A stretch of 53,378 bases of DNA from Pseudomonadota bacterium (GTDB lineage: Bacteria; Pseudomonadota; Gammaproteobacteria; Steroidobacterales; Woeseiaceae). Positions 44,319 to 53,121 of this stretch are shown here, piece by piece. The notes below the pieces were generated by a model, which was given only the letters and a program-made list of their open reading frames with translations, was not told where the DNA came from and ran no database searches. The translations under genes were made by a program, and so were the position numbers. The stretch is taken from positions 1 through 53,378 of the forward strand of contig JADFNG010000010.1 of the NCBI GenBank assembly GCA_022563505.1, in the 5' to 3' direction. Position 1 is the stretch's first letter; each line of letters starts with the position of its first letter.

Positions 44319-45809
44319 CTATATCAGTACTACGTCAAACTGATCCTGCAGATACAAAGACTCCGGCTGCAAGCGAATGGTCTTGCCTATTTGCTCTTCA
44401 ATTTCCGCCAATCCCTTGGCTTCGTCATCGAGCAGCAAATCGATGACATCCTGATGTGCCAGCACCAGGGCCTCATCAAAGGTGAACTGCCGGTGTTGTC
44501 GCAGGATTTCCCGAAAAATCTCAAAACAAACCGATGCGGCCGTCATCACAAAGCCTTGCCCGACACAGTTTGGACATTCTTCACACAATATCTGCTGCAA
44601 ACTCCTGCGAGTTCGTTTGCGCGTCATCTCCACGAGGCCCAGTGGTGACACCGGCATGATCTGGTGACGCGCATGATCACTCGCCATGGACGATTCGAAT
44701 ACCTCCATGACACGCTGGCGATGCCCCGCCTCCTCCATGTCGATAAAATCAATGATAATAATACCGCCCAGATTCCTTAGTCTGAGTTGCCGCGCAATCG
44801 CTACGGCGGCTTCAAGATTCGTCCGGTAGATGGTGTCCTCAAGATTGCGATGACCGACGTATCCGCCAGTATTCACATCCACCGTGGTCAGGGCCTCTGT
44901 TTGATCGAAGATGAGGTAGCCACCCGATTTCAGGGGGAAACTCCTGTCCAGCGCCTTGCGTATTTCGTCTTCTGTGCCGTGCAGATCGAAAATCGGGCGG
45001 CGCCGCGTATACAGCTCGATCATCGGTTCAATTTCGGGTAGAAAACTCGCGGCGAACGCTTTCATCTTGTGAAAATCATCGCTCGAGTCCACCAGAATTC
45101 TTTCCACCTCACTCGTGACGAGATCCCGCAGCAAACGCATTGGCAACGGAAGATCCTCATGAATCAATGACTTTACCTTGCCCTTGCTGCACTCAACCTG
45201 AACGACCGACCAGAGTTTGCGCAGAAACTTGAGATCGGCTCGGAGCGCCTCACGGCTCGCGCCATCGGCAGCCGTTCTGACGATGACTCCCCCTTGCGCA
45301 TCCTCTTCGTCAAGCAGCTCCGTGGCAAGAGCCCGCAAACGCTCGCGCTCGGCGTCATCTTCGATGCGAGCCGAAACACCTACACCGACGCCGTTCGGCA
45401 AGAGCACCAGAAATCTCGATGGCAATGTTATGAAAGTAGTCAGCCTCGCGCCCTTCGTGCCCAATGGGTCTTTCAGGACCTGGACCACGACCTCTTCACC
45501 TTCACGGATCAGGTCGCGGATCTCTGGCAGTGACTCGGCCTCGTCGTTATCTGTGAGACCTGAATTTCGCTGTGCGATTCCCGATACATGCAGAAAAGCG
45601 GTACGGCTCAGGCCGATGTCGATGAATGCGGCTTGCATGCCCGGCAGAACCCGCGACACGGACCCTTTGTAAATATTGCTGACCAGACCGCGACGTGCGG
45701 CGCGTTCCACGAATACCTCCTGCAGAACACCGTTCTCCAGCAATGCCACCCGCACCTCCCGTGGCGTGATATTCACCAGGATTTCTTCTTTTGACGACTC
45801 TTCTGTCAC
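44319..45809 (-). CDS. rng: Ribonuclease G
   Basis: 496 residues. A GTG at 45809 overlaps the maf stop (GTGA). RNase G processes 16S rRNA 5' ends and some mRNAs. An S1 domain lies near 35-125 (GLVSNIYKGSVSRVLPGMQA, IGLSRTAFLHVSGI). The catalytic Mg site has LIFDQTEALTTVDVNTGGYV and IIIIDFIDMEEAGHR. The zinc link CEECPNCVGQGFV lies near residue 405. There is no long C-terminal scaffold, so it is RNase G rather than RNase E. Confidence 0.95.
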   Translation of the reverse strand: MTEESSKEEILVNITPREVRVALLENGVLQEVFVERAARRGLVSNIYKGSVSRVLPGMQAAFIDIGLSRTAFLHVSGIAQRNSGLTDNDEAESLPEIRDLIREGEEVVVQVLKDPLGTKGARLTTFITLPSRFLVLLPNGVGVGVSARIEDDAERERLRALATELLDEEDAQGGVIVRTAADGASREALRADLKFLRKLWSVVQVECSKGKVKSLIHEDLPLPMRLLRDLVTSEVERILVDSSDDFHKMKAFAASFLPEIEPMIELYTRRRPIFDLHGTEDEIRKALDRSFPLKSGGYLIFDQTEALTTVDVNTGGYVGHRNLEDTIYRTNLEAAVAIARQLRLRNLGGIIIIDFIDMEEAGHRQRVMEVFESSMASDHARHQIMPVSPLGLVEMTRKRTRRSLQQILCEECPNCVGQGFVMTAASVCFEIFREILRQHRQFTFDEALVLAHQDVIDLLLDDEAKGLAEIEEQIGKTIRLQPESLYLQDQFDVVLI

Positions 45810-46408
45810 TGTGTTTCTGTTCCAGTGGGTGCCAACACATGGATGCCCGTTTCACGGAGCAGCCTGGCGGTCTCAAAAACCGGCAGCCCTACCACTCCTG
45901 AATAGCTGCCGAACAGGGACTCAACGAAAATACCACCCTTGCCCTGAATAGCGTAGGCCCCTGCTTTGTCACGAGGTTCCCCACTCTGCCAGTATTGCGC
46001 GGCCTCGTCCGGGTTGATTGCGCGAAATCGAACGATGGACTCGGATACTGCCGTACTGAGCTCGCCGTGGTGCAACACTGCGACCGCGGTCACCACCGAG
46101 TGGCTCTGCTCAGACAGCTCGGCCAGCATGTGCAGCGCGTCGCGTTGGGAGCCGGGTTTGCCAAATACTGCATCACCCAATGTGACCACAGTGTCTGCTG
46201 CCAGGATTACGGTGCCACAACTGATATCGAGCTCAGCAGCCTTGGCTTTAGCGACCGCCAACCGCAATGCCATGCTATCGCCCGCTTCGCCGTCGAGTCT
46301 TTGCTCGTCGACATCGACGCCGGCGAAGGTGAAATGCAGACCCAGTGATTGCAGAATCTCCCGTCGACGCGGCGATGCCGATGCCAGATGCAGTACGTTG
46401 TCAGTCAT
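45806..46408 (-). CDS. maf: Maf/YhdE nucleoside triphosphate pyrophosphatase
   Basis: 200 residues. Maf proteins hydrolyse dTTP/UTP or modified nucleotides and slow septation when overproduced. The substrate loop is LASASPRRREILQSLG. TVILAADTVVTLGDAVFGKP and AGAYAIQGKGGIFVESLFGSYSGVVGLPV are the other family blocks. It is probably of the YhdE (dTTP/UTP) type from its position before rng. Its stop overlaps the rng start. Confidence 0.93.
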   Translation of the reverse strand: MTDNVLHLASASPRRREILQSLGLHFTFAGVDVDEQRLDGEAGDSMALRLAVAKAKAAELDISCGTVILAADTVVTLGDAVFGKPGSQRDALHMLAELSEQSHSVVTAVAVLHHGELSTAVSESIVRFRAINPDEAAQYWQSGEPRDKAGAYAIQGKGGIFVESLFGSYSGVVGLPVFETARLLRETGIHVLAPTGTETQ

Positions 46409-46431
46409 GCATTACTCTGCCAGCCGATGAA

Positions 46432-46902
46432 TCAGGCACGGTGATAGGGATGCCCGGTACTCACGGTCCATGCACGATACAGTTGTTCCACGAACAGAAC
46501 CCGGGCGAGCCCATGCGGCAGCGTCAATCTGGACAGTGACCAGCTCAGGTCTGCGCGCTGCAAACAGGACTTCGCAAGCCCATCCGGACCGCCAATCAGG
46601 AACGTGAGGTCGCGCGCGGCAGTCTGCCAGTCGTTCAATTTGTGCCCCAGTTCAACGCTGGAGAATTGTGTGCCCCGTTCCTCAAGAGCGACCACAAACT
46701 CGGCATCCCTGATCTCGGCCAGAATCTTTCGACCCTCTGCTTCGACGGCAGAGGCCGCATCCTGATGTTTGCTGCGCCGACCGCCCGCCATGGCGTGCAA
46801 GCGAAACTTCCATTGCCGCGGTAGCCGCTGCGCGTATTCATCAAATGCCTCGTCGACCCAGCCCGGCTGGCGATCGCCGATTGCAATGAGACGGATATGC
46901 AC
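46432..46902 (-). CDS. rlmH: 23S rRNA pseudouridine(1915) N3-methyltransferase RlmH
   Basis: 156 residues starting with GTG 46902, three bases after the rsfS stop. RlmH methylates pseudouridine 1915 on the assembled 70S ribosome. SPOUT-family signatures: LTFLIGGPDGLAKSC (SAM-binding knot), SLSRLTLPHGLARVLFVEQL and the terminal TGHPYHRA. Confidence 0.95.
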   Translation of the reverse strand: MHIRLIAIGDRQPGWVDEAFDEYAQRLPRQWKFRLHAMAGGRRSKHQDAASAVEAEGRKILAEIRDAEFVVALEERGTQFSSVELGHKLNDWQTAARDLTFLIGGPDGLAKSCLQRADLSWSLSRLTLPHGLARVLFVEQLYRAWTVSTGHPYHRA

Positions 46903-46905
46903 GAA

Positions 46906-47259
46906 TCACGCGTCTTTCGCGGCAACCTTGGGACTGGGGCGAAACGACCACAGTTTTTCCAGATTGTAGAATTCCCGTACGCGCGGCAACATCACATGCA
47001 CCAGCGCATCCTGCAGATCCAGCAGCACCCATTCGCTGCCTTCCTCACCCTCGATACCGATCGGCTTGTGACCTGCCTCACGCGTCTTGTCAGCGACGGC
47101 ATGAGCCAGCGCACGCACGTGCCGGGTCGACGTGCCACTCGCAACCACCATGTAGTCCGTCATCGTCGTCAGGTCGCGCACGTCCAGTTTGACGATGTCC
47201 GTGGCTTTTCCATCGTCCAGCGTCTCGATGATCAGATCGCACAGTTCTTGGCTATTCAT
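46906..47259 (-). CDS. rsfS: Ribosomal silencing factor RsfS
   Basis: 117 residues. RsfS binds L14 and blocks subunit joining when nutrients run low. Signatures: KATDIVKLDVRDLTTMTDYM, VVASGTSTRHVRALAHAV and GEEGSEWVLLDLQDALVHV. The C-terminal tail after LEKLW (residues 105-117) is basic and slightly longer than in E. coli. It lies between nadD and rlmH as in most gammaproteobacteria. Confidence 0.95.
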   Translation of the reverse strand: MNSQELCDLIIETLDDGKATDIVKLDVRDLTTMTDYMVVASGTSTRHVRALAHAVADKTREAGHKPIGIEGEEGSEWVLLDLQDALVHVMLPRVREFYNLEKLWSFRPSPKVAAKDA

Positions 47260-47273
47260 TCACTCTTCCGTAT

Positions 47274-47966
47274 TTATTGGTTTGCATGCAACTCATCCGG
47301 GTCTGCGGACGCCGCGGCCGCCTGGTAGCAGCCGCTCTCCTCGATAATCTGGCGCACGGCGTCCGGCATCAGGAAGCGTGGGTCGCGACCCGCGGCAATC
47401 AACTCGCGGATTTCCGTCGACGATATCTCAAGCTGTGTCACGTCGTGCACGAATATATGGCCTGACCGGGTCTTGTGCAGGTCATTGATCCGATGCGTGC
47501 CACAGTCCGCCAGCATATCACCCAACGCTCCCATATCGGGCGCCCGCCAACCCGGGCGATGTGCTACGACAATATGAGCCAGTGGCAGAATCTCGCGCCA
47601 TTTATGCCACTTCGGCAGGCCGAGGAAGGCGTCCATGCCGATAATCAATGCGATGGACCGTAACGGAAATTCGCTACGCAGGGCAGACAACGTGTCCACT
47701 GTGTAAGACGGGCCCGCGCGCAAAAGTTCCCGGTCGTCCACGCTGAACCCACGCTGACCGTCGGTAGCGGCGCGAACCATTGCCAGGCGCAAATCCGCAT
47801 CCGCGCAGGTTGCACCACGGTGCGGCGGGTCGCCGCAGGGCATGAACGAGACCTCGCCAAAGCGCAGCGATTGCAGCATCTCGAAAGCCGTGCGCAGATG
47901 GCCGTAGTGAATCGGATCGAAGGTTCCGCCAAAAATACCCAGCGGGCTTGCAACTTGCTGGTTCAT
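47274..47966 (-). CDS. nadD: Nicotinate-nucleotide adenylyltransferase
   Basis: 230 residues from ATG 47966, which overlaps the holA stop (ATGA); an upstream in-frame start at 48017 is rejected. NadD makes deamido-NAD from NaMN and ATP. Signatures: PLGIFGGTFDPIHYGHLRTA (HxGH), SFMPCGDPPHRG, IIGMDAFLGLPKWHKW and LEISSTEIRELIAAGR. It is in the conserved holA-nadD-rsfS-rlmH order. Confidence 0.95.
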   Translation of the reverse strand: MNQQVASPLGIFGGTFDPIHYGHLRTAFEMLQSLRFGEVSFMPCGDPPHRGATCADADLRLAMVRAATDGQRGFSVDDRELLRAGPSYTVDTLSALRSEFPLRSIALIIGMDAFLGLPKWHKWREILPLAHIVVAHRPGWRAPDMGALGDMLADCGTHRINDLHKTRSGHIFVHDVTQLEISSTEIRELIAAGRDPRFLMPDAVRQIIEESGCYQAAAASADPDELHANQ

Positions 47967-48976
47967 GATTGCCGGGCCGCCGATAACTGCCAGACGATAT
48001 TGGTTGCCAGTTGCCACTTGTCACCCGCCGCTTGTCCTTTGGCCACGGCATCCGCATGTTGGCTCGCCTGGATCAGCCAATAGACATCCCTGGCTCGATG
48101 CCGGTTGATGCAAGTTCTGAACAGATTTTCACGACTTCGCCAGACCCTGGCTTTTTGCAAGGCGGCAGCCAGGTTTTGACCCGCCTCAACGCTGGCTTGC
48201 AGTTTGGCCAGCACGCGCAGTTCGCGCGTCAGCGCCCAGATGACTACCACTGCGTCGACGCCCTCAGCGCGTATCCCACTCAGGATCCGCAGGGCGCGCT
48301 TTGGATCGCCGCCAAGTGCCGCATCGACCAGTTGGTACACGTCGTATCGGCTGCTATCGACCACCGCCATATTGACGTCATCGGCGGTCACCGTACCTTC
48401 ACCCAGCAGCAAGCGCAGTTTCTCTATTTCCTGCTGGGCGGCCAGCAAATTGCCTTCGACCCGGTCGGCAATAATTCGCACCGCCTCCCGATCCGGCTGG
48501 AGACCCAGCTTTTTCATGCGGGCGGCGATCCATGCGGGCAACTCACGCAAAGCCACCGGCCAGACCTGCACAAACGCGCCCTTTGCCTCGAGTGACCTGA
48601 CCCATTTTGAATTCGTGGTGCGCTTGTCTAATTTTGGTGCACTGATCAGGAACAGCAGGTCGCCGCCCGCCTTCTCGGCCAGTTCTGCAATAGCGGCACC
48701 CCCGTCAATTCCAGGCTTGCCGGTGGTCAACCTTAGCTCGACAATGCGCTTCTGTGCGAACAGCGATAAATTGTTATCTGCGTCGGCCAGTTCCTGCCAA
48801 TTGAATCCTTGCATCTGCACATGCAGGTCGCGGCTGTCGAAGCCATTCTCACGCGCCGACTTGCGGATGGCATCGAGAGCCTCCTGGACAAGCAGTAACT
48901 CATCACCGGCGATCAGGTAACAGGGCAACAGATTCTGTTCGAGATGGCGGGAGAGATTATTGGCAGGGATTTTCAC
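47963..48976 (-). CDS. holA: DNA polymerase III subunit delta
   Basis: 337 residues from GTG 48976. HolA opens the beta clamp as part of the clamp loader. Signatures: YLIAGDELLLVQEALDAIR at the start (beta-binding region), DLHVQMQGFNWQEL, LLFLISAPKLDKRTTNSKW and RVEGNLLAAQQEIEKLRLLL. In E. coli lptE and leuS lie upstream; here the upstream neighbour is the Trm112-like gene, so lptE-leuS are elsewhere. Confidence 0.93.
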   Translation of the reverse strand: MKIPANNLSRHLEQNLLPCYLIAGDELLLVQEALDAIRKSARENGFDSRDLHVQMQGFNWQELADADNNLSLFAQKRIVELRLTTGKPGIDGGAAIAELAEKAGGDLLFLISAPKLDKRTTNSKWVRSLEAKGAFVQVWPVALRELPAWIAARMKKLGLQPDREAVRIIADRVEGNLLAAQQEIEKLRLLLGEGTVTADDVNMAVVDSSRYDVYQLVDAALGGDPKRALRILSGIRAEGVDAVVVIWALTRELRVLAKLQASVEAGQNLAAALQKARVWRSRENLFRTCINRHRARDVYWLIQASQHADAVAKGQAAGDKWQLATNIVWQLSAARQS

Positions 48977-49018
48977 GCAGAAAACATGTGTTGAGTGTCA
49001 CTGGCAGTCTGTCTCACG

Positions 49019-49273
49019 TCAGGACAACTGCTCCAGGCCGATCGATTCGCCCTCCAGCAGGACCGGTATGCCGTCGTTGACGGGGTACAGCAACTTGGCA
49101 TCATCCGTCATCAGCGCCTCTGCCAGGGATTCTGACAGCACACTGCCATCCCTGTTGGATAGCTCGCCGGCATCGATAGCGGCATTCACCTTTTTCAACA
49201 TATCCGGGCGGGCCAGCGACAGACCCTGGTGCGTCACGGGGCAGCACAAAATTGACAATAGCTTCTTATCCAT
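49019..49273 (-). CDS. Trm112/YcaR family small protein
   Basis: 84 residues. It opens KKLLSILCCPVTHQGLSL and ends with LLYPVNDGIPVLLEGES, the two Trm112 blocks. The first block normally reads C-P-x-C; here Thr replaces the second cysteine, so zinc binding is probably lost. About 24 residues between the blocks (KKVNAAIDAGELSNRDGS...) exceed the 60-residue E. coli YcaR and seem to be an insertion. Trm112 proteins bind and stabilise methyltransferases in eukaryotes; the bacterial role is unclear. It lies 42 bases upstream of holA. Confidence 0.88.
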   Translation of the reverse strand: MDKKLLSILCCPVTHQGLSLARPDMLKKVNAAIDAGELSNRDGSVLSESLAEALMTDDAKLLYPVNDGIPVLLEGESIGLEQLS

Positions 49274-49414
49274 GGGCTTATTTCACCAAAACCTTTAATA
49301 ACAGTAAGTTGCAGGTAATTCTGTTATGTTATACTATTCTCATCTGGTTGACACGGCGCGATGCGACATCACTCACGGGTCAATCGAAGAACCAAGCTGA
49401 GAGCATAGCGGCAA

Positions 49415-49828
49415 GTGGCCACGGATAACAGCGCTTCACAAATGACTGAAATACTGGATCGGATCGGCATCCTGCTGTCCGGTCTGTGCCTGGTGCATTG
49501 CCTGGCCTTGCCGCTGTTGATTACCGCGGCACCGTTTCTGGGTCAGTTTGCTGAAGGCCATCTGCATGCGCAGATGCTGGTCGTCGTCATCCCGTTGAGC
49601 ACGGGCGCCCTCGCCCTTGGCTTCCGCCGCCATCGAAATGGGCAGATCATCGCGGCCGGGCTTGTCGGCATGCTGCTGCTCACGCTCGGCGGAACCCTGA
49701 TGCACGAGCAGTTCGGCATCGTTGCCGATCGGACATTCACCATGTCGGGCGCGATCATCCTGGCAATCAGTCACTGGTTCAACAGTCGCGCCGGACGCCA
49801 GTGCAAACCCTGCCCTACTGCAAACTAA
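49415..49828 (+). CDS. MerC domain-containing membrane protein
   Basis: 137 residues, start taken as GTG 49415; ATG 49442 is an alternative. Four hydrophobic helices are visible. The first has the MerC signature RIGILLSGLCLVHCLALPLL with two cysteines, and the tail has RQCKPCPTAN. MerC moves Hg(II) in mercury operons; stand-alone homologues of this size may handle zinc or another metal. No mer genes are near. A TGTTATA half site lies upstream (49325-49331), close to a Zur-type operator. Confidence 0.82.
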   Translation: MATDNSASQMTEILDRIGILLSGLCLVHCLALPLLITAAPFLGQFAEGHLHAQMLVVVIPLSTGALALGFRRHRNGQIIAAGLVGMLLLTLGGTLMHEQFGIVADRTFTMSGAIILAISHWFNSRAGRQCKPCPTAN

Positions 49829-49871
49829 ACTTCGTCAAGGAGATTTGACGGAGGCCAGAATCGACTTGGGG

Positions 49872-49938
49872 CCGCGCCTCAGGTGACGCTCCTACAAGTT
49901 TTCTATTGGCACTCCTGTAGGATCGTCACCTGAGGCGC
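49872..49938. repeat. Large palindrome between converging genes
   Basis: CGCGCCTCAGGTGAC (49872-49886) pairs perfectly with GTCACCTGAGGCGCG (49924-49938). After a two-base mismatch TCCTACA (49889-49895) pairs with TGTAGGA (49915-49921), leaving a loop of about 19 bases. No U-run follows on either strand. The wording resembles REP-like palindromes that are dispersed in many gammaproteobacterial genomes (CGCCTCAGGTGACGCTCCTACA). It lies between merC and the membrane-protein gene, which face each other, so it may also act as a two-way terminator. Confidence 0.75.
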
Positions 49939-49992
49939 GACCGGCAGGGTCAGGCAGCACTATCAACCCGAAAATATCACATTGACGGATCA

Positions 49993-51042
49993 CTAGCCTT
50001 GGTTGTTCTGTAGAAACTTCACCAGTTCGTCATGCTGTAACTGCAATGCAACCTGCAGCGCTCTTTCCCGGTCTCCCGGCAAGGGCTTGAATCGCTCGTT
50101 TTCCAGACGGCAACGCGCAATCAGTTTCAGGACGTCCGTTTTTGCATCGACATCCAGCAAATAGGTGAGATACCGCTGCGCGAAAAAAAGAGCATCGTCT
50201 TTCGCTTCCCAATTGAGCATTTCATCGAAAAACCAGCGGTAGTCGCGAGCCGGTTCGGGTGAGGCATCGATATACGTCTGCAGGTGTGCAAGTCCGCCGG
50301 CACGGTCATTTCTGCTGATAAAGCCATAAGCGTGACCCAGGACTTGTGTTCGTTCCGCATCGGTACGAGCCCCAACTTCGTCAGGGGTCAGCTCAACGGC
50401 ATCCGCAATTGACACCATGGCAACTGCATTGCTTCGTCCGGCAACCGCCCCGGTAAATGTGAAGAACAGGAACAGTGAATAGATTCCCGCAATTTCTATC
50501 GTGAACCCGGGTAGACCGACAGCCCGCAGGAGCGCCGGCACGCCGATAACGAAAAACGCCATGACCACGAAAATCAACGCATAGTCCAGGCCACACAAGC
50601 GTATCAGACGTATCCAGGCAATCGGGTTCAGTCCCTGCAGCGGCGAGCGCGTGATGGCCAGAATGGCTGATGATGCCGGCAAAATCAGCAGGAATCCCAG
50701 ACCAAAAAACATTGCAGCGGTCGGTGAAAGGTTTTTCGCGAGCAGAACCTCACCCCAGATGACGGCCATGATCAATATCAATGGGATCAGGCTCCAGAGA
50801 TTCTCGGCCAAACCGAATAGTTCCGCGGCCAGTGCCGGTGCTTCACGATGGGCAGCGCGCGCCTCCAGCAAGTACAGCAAATAGCGGAATAATGGCGGCA
50901 GAATGATGAACCAGAGGAACAAACCATATAATCGACCCCAGGCCGCCAGACTGCCCAGCAAAAAGAACATGATCATGGCGCGCAGCGCCGCCATCTCGGT
51001 GAACGGATAGGCGATCTCGCGCAGAATGTCAGCGGGCTTCAT
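49993..51042 (-). CDS. Multi-span membrane protein with C-terminal helical domain
   Basis: 349 residues from ATG 51042 ([20 protein letters not shown]); another ATG is one codon upstream, and longer starts overlap yidD further. Six hydrophobic segments lie between about 22 and 225 (for example [20 protein letters not shown] and [19 protein letters not shown]). Residues 230-349 are soluble and helical, with repeat-like [20 protein letters not shown] and [20 protein letters not shown] that could be TPR-like. The family is not named with confidence; the N-terminal part resembles DUF4013-type proteins. It overlaps the yidD 3' end, so it belongs to cysS-sufE-yidD. Confidence 0.75.
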   Translation of the reverse strand: MKPADILREIAYPFTEMAALRAMIMFFLLGSLAAWGRLYGLFLWFIILPPLFRYLLYLLEARAAHREAPALAAELFGLAENLWSLIPLILIMAVIWGEVLLAKNLSPTAAMFFGLGFLLILPASSAILAITRSPLQGLNPIAWIRLIRLCGLDYALIFVVMAFFVIGVPALLRAVGLPGFTIEIAGIYSLFLFFTFTGAVAGRSNAVAMVSIADAVELTPDEVGARTDAERTQVLGHAYGFISRNDRAGGLAHLQTYIDASPEPARDYRWFFDEMLNWEAKDDALFFAQRYLTYLLDVDAKTDVLKLIARCRLENERFKPLPGDRERALQVALQLQHDELVKFLQNNQG

Positions 51043-51304
51043 CATGACCGTTGTGCGGCACCTCCTCCTCAGGCACGGGATCATAGCCAGAGTCACCCCA
51101 GGGATGACAACGGCCAATTCGCCTGACCGCCAGCATGCCGCCTTTGAACGCGCCGTAGCGGCGCAGTGCCTCCGCAGCATAGGCCGAACAGGTGGGATGG
51201 TAACGGCAGTTGGCGCCAATGAGTGGAGAAATGACATTGCGATACAGCCACACCAGACCGAGCAGCGGCCACGCCAGGATTGTGGCTATGGGATGGGCCT
51301 TCAC
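51029..51304 (-). CDS. yidD: Membrane protein insertion efficiency factor YidD
   Basis: 91 residues, starting at GTG 51304, which overlaps the sufE stop (GTGA). The family core is complete: [38 protein letters not shown] and [17 protein letters not shown], with the three conserved cysteines. YidD assists YidC-mediated insertion at the inner membrane. It usually lies between rnpA and yidC; here it is in a cysS-sufE operon instead. Confidence 0.93.
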   Translation of the reverse strand: MKAHPIATILAWPLLGLVWLYRNVISPLIGANCRYHPTCSAYAAEALRRYGAFKGGMLAVRRIGRCHPWGDSGYDPVPEEEVPHNGHDEAR

Positions 51305-51723
51305 GCGGCCTGCAAAGCGTCTGCCGCGTATCGCTGAATGGCCTGCAGCATTGCGGCCAGGCCATTACTTCGCGTTAGACTAAGGTGCTGTTCGAGTTGC
51401 AATGCGCCGACAAACTTCGCCGGTGTCGCAACAATATCCGCTGGCTTCTTGCCACTGTAGATACGCAGCAGGATCGCGATCAGGCCGGACACAATGGCCG
51501 CATCGCTAATCGCGCGAAAATTCAGCAACTCGCCATCGCGTTCGGCAACCAGCCAAACCTGCGACTGGCAGCCACGGATCTTGTTCTCCTCGCTGCGCGC
51601 TGACTCGGGCAGATCAGGCAACCGTCGGCCGAGATCGATCAGGTACTGATATCGATCCATCCAGTTATCGAAGAACGCAAACTCCTCAATAATTTCCTGC
51701 TGTGCTTTCTCGACGTCGTTCAT
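51301..51723 (-). CDS. sufE: Cysteine desulfuration protein SufE
   Basis: 140 residues, as in E. coli. SufE accepts sulfur from a cysteine desulfurase and passes it to the SufBCD scaffold or another acceptor. The sulfur-carrying residue is Cys52 in [34 protein letters not shown] and [16 protein letters not shown] are family blocks. No sufS or sufBCD lies nearby. It is 18 bases after cysS and overlaps yidD. Confidence 0.94.
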   Translation of the reverse strand: MNDVEKAQQEIIEEFAFFDNWMDRYQYLIDLGRRLPDLPESARSEENKIRGCQSQVWLVAERDGELLNFRAISDAAIVSGLIAILLRIYSGKKPADIVATPAKFVGALQLEQHLSLTRSNGLAAMLQAIQRYAADALQAA

Positions 51724-51741
51724 GGGTAAATGAGCACTGCG

Positions 51742-53121
51742 CTACGCACTGCGGCGCCAGCGGGTTCCATCGGCACCGTCCTCGATGGTGATGCCGGCGG
51801 CCGCAAGCCGGTCGCGAATACCGTCAGCGAGTACGAAATCCTTGTTCATGCGCGCATCTTCACGCTCTTGCAGCAAACCATCAATATCTTCACCGGACAG
51901 TTCCCCGTCCGCGCCACTCGCGAACCAGTCTTCCGCTTCACCTTGCATCAGACCCATCAGTTCCCCCGCCGCCAGGAGACCGGCAGCCAGTGACTGCCGT
52001 TCGGTCTCGTCTTTTGCCTTATTCAGCTTTTTGGCCAACGCAAACATCTCGGCCAGCGCCTTCGGTGTATTCAGGTCATCCTCAAGCGCTGCCATAAACG
52101 CCTTGGGTGGCGCCGCATCCTGCCGCAATTGCGTGTCAATATCGATCCCGCGCACCGCCCCATACAGCCGATCCAGCATGCGTCGTGCCGCCTCAAGCGT
52201 GCTGTCGGACCAGTCCAGTGGCTGCCGGTAATGGGCACTGAGCAATGCCAGACGAATCACCTCGCCCGGATTCGTTCTGACCATATCGTGTACCAGCAAC
52301 ACATTGCCAAGCGACTTGGACATCTTCGTACTGTCGATGCTGAGAAACCCGTTGTGCAACCAGTAATGGGCGAAGGGCTCACCACCATGGGCGCAAGTAC
52401 TCTGCGCGACTTCGTTCTCGTGATGCGGGAAGACAAGATCCTGACCACCCGCATGAATATCAATGGTCGGTCCCAGGTGTTTTTCCGCCATTGCGGAACA
52501 CTCGATGTGCCAGCCCGGACGGCCCCGGCCCCATGGCGAATCCCAGCCCGGCAACTCCGGCGGCGACGGTTTCCAAAGCACGAAATCGCCGGGTGCTCTT
52601 TTGTAGGGGGCAACCTCGACCCGGGCACCGGCCAGCATTTGCCGAAGATCGCGACGAGACAGTTTGCCGTAATCGTCGAACGACGCCACATCAAAAAGCA
52701 CATGACTCTCGGCCTCATAGGCAAAGCCCTTGTCGATCAAAGTGGTTATCATCTCGACCATCTCGGCGATGTGCTCGGTCGCACGCGGCTCGATATCCGG
52801 CGACTGTACACCCAACGCGCCCATATCATCGACGTACGCCCGAATATAGTGCGCCGTAATTTCCCCGATCGGCTTGCCCGTCTCAATAGCCGCTGCATTG
52901 ATCTTGTCGTCAACGTCGGTGAAGTTTCGCGCGAACGTGAGTTCATAACTGCGCCGCAACAACCGTGCCAGCAAATCGAATACCACCGCTGGCCGGGCAT
53001 TACCGATATGGGCATAGTTATAGACCGTGGGCCCGCACAGGTACATCGTAACCTTGCCAGCAACCAGCGGTTCGAACAGAACCTTCTTGCCCCTCATCGT
53101 GTCGTGTAAATGTAACGCCAT
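51742..53121 (-). CDS. cysS: Cysteinyl-tRNA synthetase
   Basis: 459 residues. Class I synthetase signatures are present: [20 protein letters not shown] (HIGN) and [15 protein letters not shown] (KMSKS). Zinc ligands lie in the CGPTVY cysteine, [12 protein letters not shown] and [12 protein letters not shown]. The C-terminal part holds the DALR-like helical bundle and the anticodon-binding tail. It is the first gene of cysS-sufE-yidD-membrane protein, which groups cysteine use and sulfur transfer. Confidence 0.97.
   Translation of the reverse strand: MALHLHDTMRGKKVLFEPLVAGKVTMYLCGPTVYNYAHIGNARPAVVFDLLARLLRRSYELTFARNFTDVDDKINAAAIETGKPIGEITAHYIRAYVDDMGALGVQSPDIEPRATEHIAEMVEMITTLIDKGFAYEAESHVLFDVASFDDYGKLSRRDLRQMLAGARVEVAPYKRAPGDFVLWKPSPPELPGWDSPWGRGRPGWHIECSAMAEKHLGPTIDIHAGGQDLVFPHHENEVAQSTCAHGGEPFAHYWLHNGFLSIDSTKMSKSLGNVLLVHDMVRTNPGEVIRLALLSAHYRQPLDWSDSTLEAARRMLDRLYGAVRGIDIDTQLRQDAAPPKAFMAALEDDLNTPKALAEMFALAKKLNKAKDETERQSLAAGLLAAGELMGLMQGEAEDWFASGADGELSGEDIDGLLQEREDARMNKDFVLADGIRDRLAAAGITIEDGADGTRWRRSA

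Noticed and set aside
52129-53109. 326-codon plus-strand ORF antisense to cysS
   Set aside because: It is a shadow of the cysS frame, whose HIGN and KMSKS motifs are certain.
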